This document shows, piece by piece, positions 35,378 through 39,513 of a stretch of DNA of 39,513 bases (within the stretch, counting starts at the first letter, position 1; every line of letters starts with the position of its first letter). Below the pieces are notes generated by a model. The model was not told the origin of the DNA and ran no database searches. It saw only the letters and a program-made list of their open reading frames with translations. This DNA comes from Alphaproteobacteria bacterium (lineage in GTDB: Bacteria; Pseudomonadota; Alphaproteobacteria; M2410): NCBI GenBank assembly GCA_006226415.1, contig SBGZ01000082.1, positions 1 to 39,513 of the forward strand. The letters run 5' to 3'. The position numbers and the translations under genes were made by a program.

Positions 35378-37357
35378 ATGTTCATGGGCATCACAGCGCG
35401 CCTTCGTCACACCGCCTTCGCAGCCGCCGTGCTTGCGCTGGCCGCCTGCGGTGACAAACCGGCAGAAGAAGAAGACAGCACCCAGTTTGCGCCCATCGAC
35501 AACACCCAGGAAGTGCTCGACTATTATGCGGCGCATCCGGATTTCTTCCGCTTTAAAACCCCTGCTGATGTTCCGGCGGACATGGATTGGCAGGACGGCT
35601 CACAATTGTCCGAGATCGGCTCGCCCGAGGCCAAAAAGGGCGGCACCTGGACCGAGCGGCTTCAGGACTTCCCCCGCACCCTGCGTCTGGTCGGCCCTGA
35701 TTCCAATGGCTCCTTCCGGCCTTTTATTCTCGACTATGTGCGGCCTAATTTTGCGAACTACCACCCCAACGAGTTTGAGCTTTATCCCGGCATCGCCGAC
35801 CGCTGGGCCGTCGACAAAGAAAACAAGCGCGTTTACCTGCACATCGACGAAGCGGCGCGCTGGTCTGACGGTGAACCCATCACCGCAGATGATGTGGTCT
35901 TTTCCTTCTTCTTCTTTCAGTCCACTTACATCGTTCAGCCCTGGTACAATGACTTTTATTCAAACCAGCTGACCGGCGTCACCAAATTCGATGACCATAC
36001 GCTCGCCTTTGACATGCCCGCCGCCAAGCCGGACATGGCTCATAACGCCCTGACATGGTCTCCGGTTCCTGAGCATTTCTTCAAAGAACTGGGCCCCGAC
36101 TATCCGGATCGTTATCAATGGCGTTTCGTCCCTTCTCCGGGCCCTTACATTCTTGATGACGATGGTCTGCAAAAAGGCCGGTCGGTCACCTTAAAACGCA
36201 TTGATAATTGGTGGCTGAAGGACCGCAAGTTCTACAAATACCGTTTCAATTTCGACAAGCTGCGCTTCGTCGTTATTCGCGACACACCGAAGGCATTTGA
36301 ATCCTTCAAGCGCGGCGAGCTGGACCGCTTCAACCTCAACACGCCGGAATATTGGTACGAAAAACTGCCCGATTCCGACGCCGACGTTCAAGACGGCTAC
36401 ATCCACAAAGTACGGTTTTATAACGAGATCCCGCGCCCGTCCTGGGGCTTGTGGATCAACCGCGCCCAGCCCCATCTCGACAATCGGGATGTGCGCGTTG
36501 GCATCAACTATGCCGCCAATTGGGATCTGGTGATTGAGAAATATTTCCGCGGCGACTATGTGCGCATGCGCACCACGGCCGACGGCTACGGCCCATTTAC
36601 CCATCCCACACTCACCGCCCGGCCTTATGACATCGACAAAGCCATGGAGGCTTTTGCCAAGGCCGGTTTTGTCGACCGCGGCCCCGATGGCATTTTGATG
36701 AACGACAAGGGGGACCGCCTATCTTTCACCCTGACCACCGGATATGAGCGTTTTAAGGATATTCTCCCGATTTTGAAGGAAGAAGCCGCCAAAGCGGGTC
36801 TGGATCTGCGCCTGGAAGTGCTCGACGCCACCGCCTCCTGGAAGAAAACCCAAGAGAAAAAACACGACCTTCAAATGGTAGCCTTCGCCAGCCAGCTGGA
36901 GATGTATCCGCGTTATTGGGAAACCTACCACTCCAGCAATGCCTATGATGTGCCCTTCCTTGAAGACGGCTCCGTCAATCCAAACCGCAAGCTGAAAACC
37001 CAGACAAACAATCTGCAATCCATCGCTCTGCCTGAGCTTGATGTGCTGATTGATCAATACCGTTTCAATGACGACGCAGAAGACATGAAGCGCCTCGCCC
37101 ATCAAATGGAAGAAATTCTTTACGAAGACGCTTCCTTTGTCCCGGGGTGGGTGCAGCCCTACTACCGGGTTGGCCATTGGCGCTGGATGCAATTCCCCGA
37201 AGGCTTCACCACCAAGCACTCACGGTGGGAATATCAGCATTTCGTTGCCTGGATTGATGAAGACATTAAACGTGAAACCAAAGAAGCCCGCAAAAAGGGT
37301 GAGAGCTTTGGCCCCGCGATCCTGACCTTTGATCAATACAAGTCAACGGTGGAGTAA
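35378..37357 (+). CDS. Peptide-binding lipoprotein (SBP family 5, YejA-like), first of three
   Basis: This 659-aa extracytoplasmic solute receptor (PF00496) has a lipoprotein signal ending in LAAC with the lipidated Cys at 24, followed by GDK and an acidic linker. The SBP core begins near residue 85 with GGTWTERLQDFPRTLR. It includes WSDGEPITADDVVFSF, the hinge motif of the family, and NWWLKDRKFYKYRF. Its C-terminal half shares the string LTTGYERFKDILPILKEE exactly with the next gene's product. Gly at +2 predicts sorting to the outer membrane in bacteria using the standard Lol rule, which is unusual for an ABC transporter receptor. AAGGA lies upstream of the ATG; a second ATG at 35384 is also possible. 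Confidence 0.9.
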   Translation: MFMGITARLRHTAFAAAVLALAACGDKPAEEEDSTQFAPIDNTQEVLDYYAAHPDFFRFKTPADVPADMDWQDGSQLSEIGSPEAKKGGTWTERLQDFPRTLRLVGPDSNGSFRPFILDYVRPNFANYHPNEFELYPGIADRWAVDKENKRVYLHIDEAARWSDGEPITADDVVFSFFFFQSTYIVQPWYNDFYSNQLTGVTKFDDHTLAFDMPAAKPDMAHNALTWSPVPEHFFKELGPDYPDRYQWRFVPSPGPYILDDDGLQKGRSVTLKRIDNWWLKDRKFYKYRFNFDKLRFVVIRDTPKAFESFKRGELDRFNLNTPEYWYEKLPDSDADVQDGYIHKVRFYNEIPRPSWGLWINRAQPHLDNRDVRVGINYAANWDLVIEKYFRGDYVRMRTTADGYGPFTHPTLTARPYDIDKAMEAFAKAGFVDRGPDGILMNDKGDRLSFTLTTGYERFKDILPILKEEAAKAGLDLRLEVLDATASWKKTQEKKHDLQMVAFASQLEMYPRYWETYHSSNAYDVPFLEDGSVNPNRKLKTQTNNLQSIALPELDVLIDQYRFNDDAEDMKRLAHQMEEILYEDASFVPGWVQPYYRVGHWRWMQFPEGFTTKHSRWEYQHFVAWIDEDIKRETKEARKKGESFGPAILTFDQYKSTVE

Positions 37358-37384
37358 TTCGACACCTTTGCAAAGCGAGACACA

Positions 37385-39346
37385 ATGACCAGACTATTCA
37401 GACCCCTATCTATTCTAACCGTCACGGTTGCCCTTTTTGCATGCGGCGACAAGGCAGAGGAGTCTGAAAAATCTGGCGGCCCGATGGCCGAGAACCCGCC
37501 GTCTCAGGTTGAAGAATATTACGCCGCCCACCCTGACTTCTTCTCCTTCAAGACCCCGGCGGACATTCCGGCGGATCTGGTCTGGGAAAACGGCATGGAT
37601 CAGCCGGACATTGGTTCACCAGACGCCAAGAAGGGCGGCACATGGTATACCCGTCTGCAAGACTTCCCGCGCACCCTGCGCGGCGCCGGCCCGGACGCCA
37701 ACGGCACCTTCCGCCGTTATGTGCTGGACTATGTCACTGTGCCTTACGCCAAGCTGCACCCCAATACTGATAACTATTTTCCCGGACTGGCTAGCGAATG
37801 GGCCGTCGATCGTAAGAACAAGACAGTCTACGTACGCATCAATCCGGAAGCCAAATGGTCTGACGGCCAGCCCATCGACGCCGATGACGCGCTTTTCATG
37901 TTCTTCTTTTATCAGTCCGACTACATTGTCGCTCCCTGGTATAAGAACTGGTATTCGACCCAATACACCAATGTCACCAAATATGATGACCTGACATTTT
38001 CCATATCGGTCCCCAAGGCCAAGCCGGATTTTGAGAGCGACGCGCTGGAGCTGCGCCCCAAACCGCGCCATTTCCTGGAAACCATGGGCCCCAAATATGT
38101 GGAAAACTATCAGTGGGAGTTCGAGCCCACGACCAGCCCCTACACGCTTGCCGACAAAGACATTCGCAAGGGCGATTCCATCACCCTGCGCCGTAACGAC
38201 AATTGGTGGCTGAAGGACAAAAAATTCTTCCGCTATCGCTACAATCCGGACAAGCTCTACTTCAAGGTGATCCGCGACGAGGCAAAATTCTTTGAAGCCT
38301 TTAAGCGCGGCGATCTCGATCAATACCGCGCCCGCACCGCCGAATATTGGTACGACAAATTGCCCGATAGTGACCCTCTCGTTCAAAAGGGTTACATTGC
38401 GAAATCGCAGTTCCACAATGTCTTGCCGCGCCCACTTTTTGGCCTTTATCTCAATACCGCCAAACCACAACTGGAGAACATCAACATCCGTCTCGGCATT
38501 CAGCATGCCACGAACTGGCAGCTGGTCATCGACAAATTCTTCCGGGGCGACTATCCGCGCAAGAATACATTCGTGGCAGGCTTTGGCGACAATGTGGACC
38601 CGTCTATCAAGGCGCGCACCTTTGATATCGCCACGGCCATGGATTATTTTGCCAAGGAGGGTTTTGTCACCCGTGGGCCGGACGGCATTTTGGTCAATGA
38701 CGCAGGTGAACGCCTCTCATTTACCCTCACCACCGGCTACGAGCGTTTTAAGGACATTCTGCCAATCCTCAAGGAAGAGGCTGCCAAAGCGGGACTGGAG
38801 TTCCGCCTTGAAGTCCTCGACAGCACAGCCGGATGGAAGAAGGCGCAGGAAAAGAAGCACGACATTATGTTCACGGCTTTCTCCCCGAGCTTCGAGGTTT
38901 GGCCACGTTTCTGGGAGTTCTTCCACTCCGACAATGCCTATATCGATCCTTACCTGCCCGACGGCTCAATCAATCCGGATCGCAAGCTGAAGCCCCAGAC
39001 AAACAATTTCTTTTCCTGGGGCACACCGGAAATGGACGCCCTGATCAACCAGTATCGAGAAAGCGAGGATGCGACCGAGAAACGCGCCCTGGCCTTTAAG
39101 CTGGAAAACATGGTGCATGACATCGCCGTCTTCGTGCCCGGCTGGGACGAGGATTTCTACCGCGTCGAGCACTGGCGCTGGGTCAAATTTCCCGAGGATT
39201 TCAACGTCAAACACTCAGAAGACGAGGAAGAGTATTTCCTCTTCTGGATCGATGAAGATCTGAAAAAACAAACCCTTGCGGCCGAAAAGAAGGGCGAAGC
39301 CTTCCCACCGGCGATCAAGGTCTATGACAAGTATAAAGAGGAGTAA
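37385..39346 (+). CDS. Peptide-binding lipoprotein (SBP family 5), second of three
   Basis: This 653-aa paralogue of the preceding receptor has a lipobox LFAC with Cys at 20, again followed by Gly-Asp. Shared features include the mature start ...YYAAHPDFFSFKTPADIP, the GGTWYTRLQDFPRTLRGAG segment, WSDGQPIDADDALFMFF and NNWF/NWWLKDKKFFRYRY-type repeats of the same fold. Peptide-contact regions between about residues 120 and 240 differ more than the rest, which suggests a different ligand preference. It begins 27 bases after the first receptor gene. A strong stem-loop follows its stop codon. Confidence 0.9.
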   Translation: MTRLFRPLSILTVTVALFACGDKAEESEKSGGPMAENPPSQVEEYYAAHPDFFSFKTPADIPADLVWENGMDQPDIGSPDAKKGGTWYTRLQDFPRTLRGAGPDANGTFRRYVLDYVTVPYAKLHPNTDNYFPGLASEWAVDRKNKTVYVRINPEAKWSDGQPIDADDALFMFFFYQSDYIVAPWYKNWYSTQYTNVTKYDDLTFSISVPKAKPDFESDALELRPKPRHFLETMGPKYVENYQWEFEPTTSPYTLADKDIRKGDSITLRRNDNWWLKDKKFFRYRYNPDKLYFKVIRDEAKFFEAFKRGDLDQYRARTAEYWYDKLPDSDPLVQKGYIAKSQFHNVLPRPLFGLYLNTAKPQLENINIRLGIQHATNWQLVIDKFFRGDYPRKNTFVAGFGDNVDPSIKARTFDIATAMDYFAKEGFVTRGPDGILVNDAGERLSFTLTTGYERFKDILPILKEEAAKAGLEFRLEVLDSTAGWKKAQEKKHDIMFTAFSPSFEVWPRFWEFFHSDNAYIDPYLPDGSINPDRKLKPQTNNFFSWGTPEMDALINQYRESEDATEKRALAFKLENMVHDIAVFVPGWDEDFYRVEHWRWVKFPEDFNVKHSEDEEEYFLFWIDEDLKKQTLAAEKKGEAFPPAIKVYDKYKEE

Positions 39347-39347
39347 T

Positions 39348-39376
39348 GGTTTAAGGGGCCGATCGCCCCTTAAACC
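39348..39376 (+). terminator. Perfect 12-bp stem-loop between second and third receptor genes
   Basis: GGTTTAAGGGGC (39348-39359), a five-base loop and GCCCCTTAAACC (39365-39376) form a perfect stem right after the stop codon at 39344-39346. No U-tract follows, so it may be a partial terminator or a 3'-end protecting stem that sets different amounts of the receptor mRNAs. Confidence 0.65.
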
Positions 39377-39391
39377 TGAAAGGAAATTGAA

Positions 39392-39513
39392 ATGAAGAAG
39401 CTCATAACCGGGAGCCTGCTCGGGCTCGTCTCGCTGGTGCTTGTCGCTTGTGGCGAAAAACAGGGTGAAGAAGCGGTCACACAGGACATCACCCAGGAAA
39501 AGCTCGATTATTA
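39392..39513 (+). CDS. Third peptide-binding lipoprotein, N-terminus only
   Basis: Forty residues are visible before the right edge. They consist of a signal peptide (MKKLITGSLLGLVSLVLVAC) with a lipobox VAC and Cys at 20, then GEKQGEEAV and an ITQEKLDY segment. The end matches the acidic linker and the LDYY start of the mature region in the first receptor (NTQEVLDYY), so this is almost certainly a third paralogue. AAAGGAAA precedes the ATG at a suitable distance. Confidence 0.75.
   Translation, partial: MKKLITGSLLGLVSLVLVACGEKQGEEAVTQDITQEKLDY

Noticed and set aside
37616-38506. 296-aa minus-strand open frame inside the second receptor gene
   Set aside because: It is antisense to a well-supported binding protein with no ribosome site or recognisable domain.

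Overview
The window looks like chromosomal DNA from an alphaproteobacterium. The grounds are an IalB-family periplasmic protein, a lipoprotein resembling the CC0125/CC1285 family of Caulobacter relatives, the yggT-DUF167-folD gene order, a Rhizobium etli-type asparaginase II, a methylmalonyl-CoA mutase pair with MeaB, and GC-rich palindromic intergenic repeats. I cannot fix the genus from sequence alone. No rRNA, tRNA, CRISPR array, integrase or transposase was seen.

Positions 1-7339 hold mostly housekeeping genes. These are a quinone oxidoreductase cut by the left edge, an asparaginase II, an IalB-like protein, rlmN, argG, a GST, a secreted FDFWLGEW-type protein, and a two-gene unit of nadR (without its HTH domain) and a GFA-fold protein. 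Positions 7444-9972 are a minus-strand operon: yggT, DUF167, folD, aldo/keto reductase. Positions 10160-11798 carry a DUF3089 hydrolase and a small membrane protein.

Positions 12072-15539 are the most unusual part. A sodium:solute symporter of ordinary composition sits between visibly A/T-richer genes I do not recognise. To its left is a 218-aa protein with a membrane segment at each end. To its right, on the minus strand, is a two-gene cassette: a two-TM protein with a GAF-like C-terminus, then a 66-aa basic protein. The cassette has its own promoter with a perfect TTGACA box.

Positions 15641-25201 hold a GCS2-type glutamate-cysteine ligase homologue with a small membrane protein, a FAD-dependent oxidoreductase, a lipoprotein-SDR-crotonase operon, and two tandem secreted S9 (prolyl oligopeptidase) peptidases ending in a clear intrinsic terminator. 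Positions 25424-32745 hold methylmalonyl-CoA mutase small and large subunits (ATGA overlap), a small membrane protein on the other strand, MeaB, and a GlcD-type FAD oxidoreductase. Gaps here are filled with hairpin-rich repeats.

Positions 33245-39513 are a peptide ABC transporter operon of YejABE type. Two permeases are followed by three consecutive solute-binding proteins, the third cut by the right edge. All three carry lipoprotein signals with Gly at +2. The ATPase gene is not in the window. Secreted S9 peptidases plus a multi-receptor peptide importer suggest a bacterium that feeds on peptides and handles propionyl-CoA through methylmalonyl-CoA; this link is inference.
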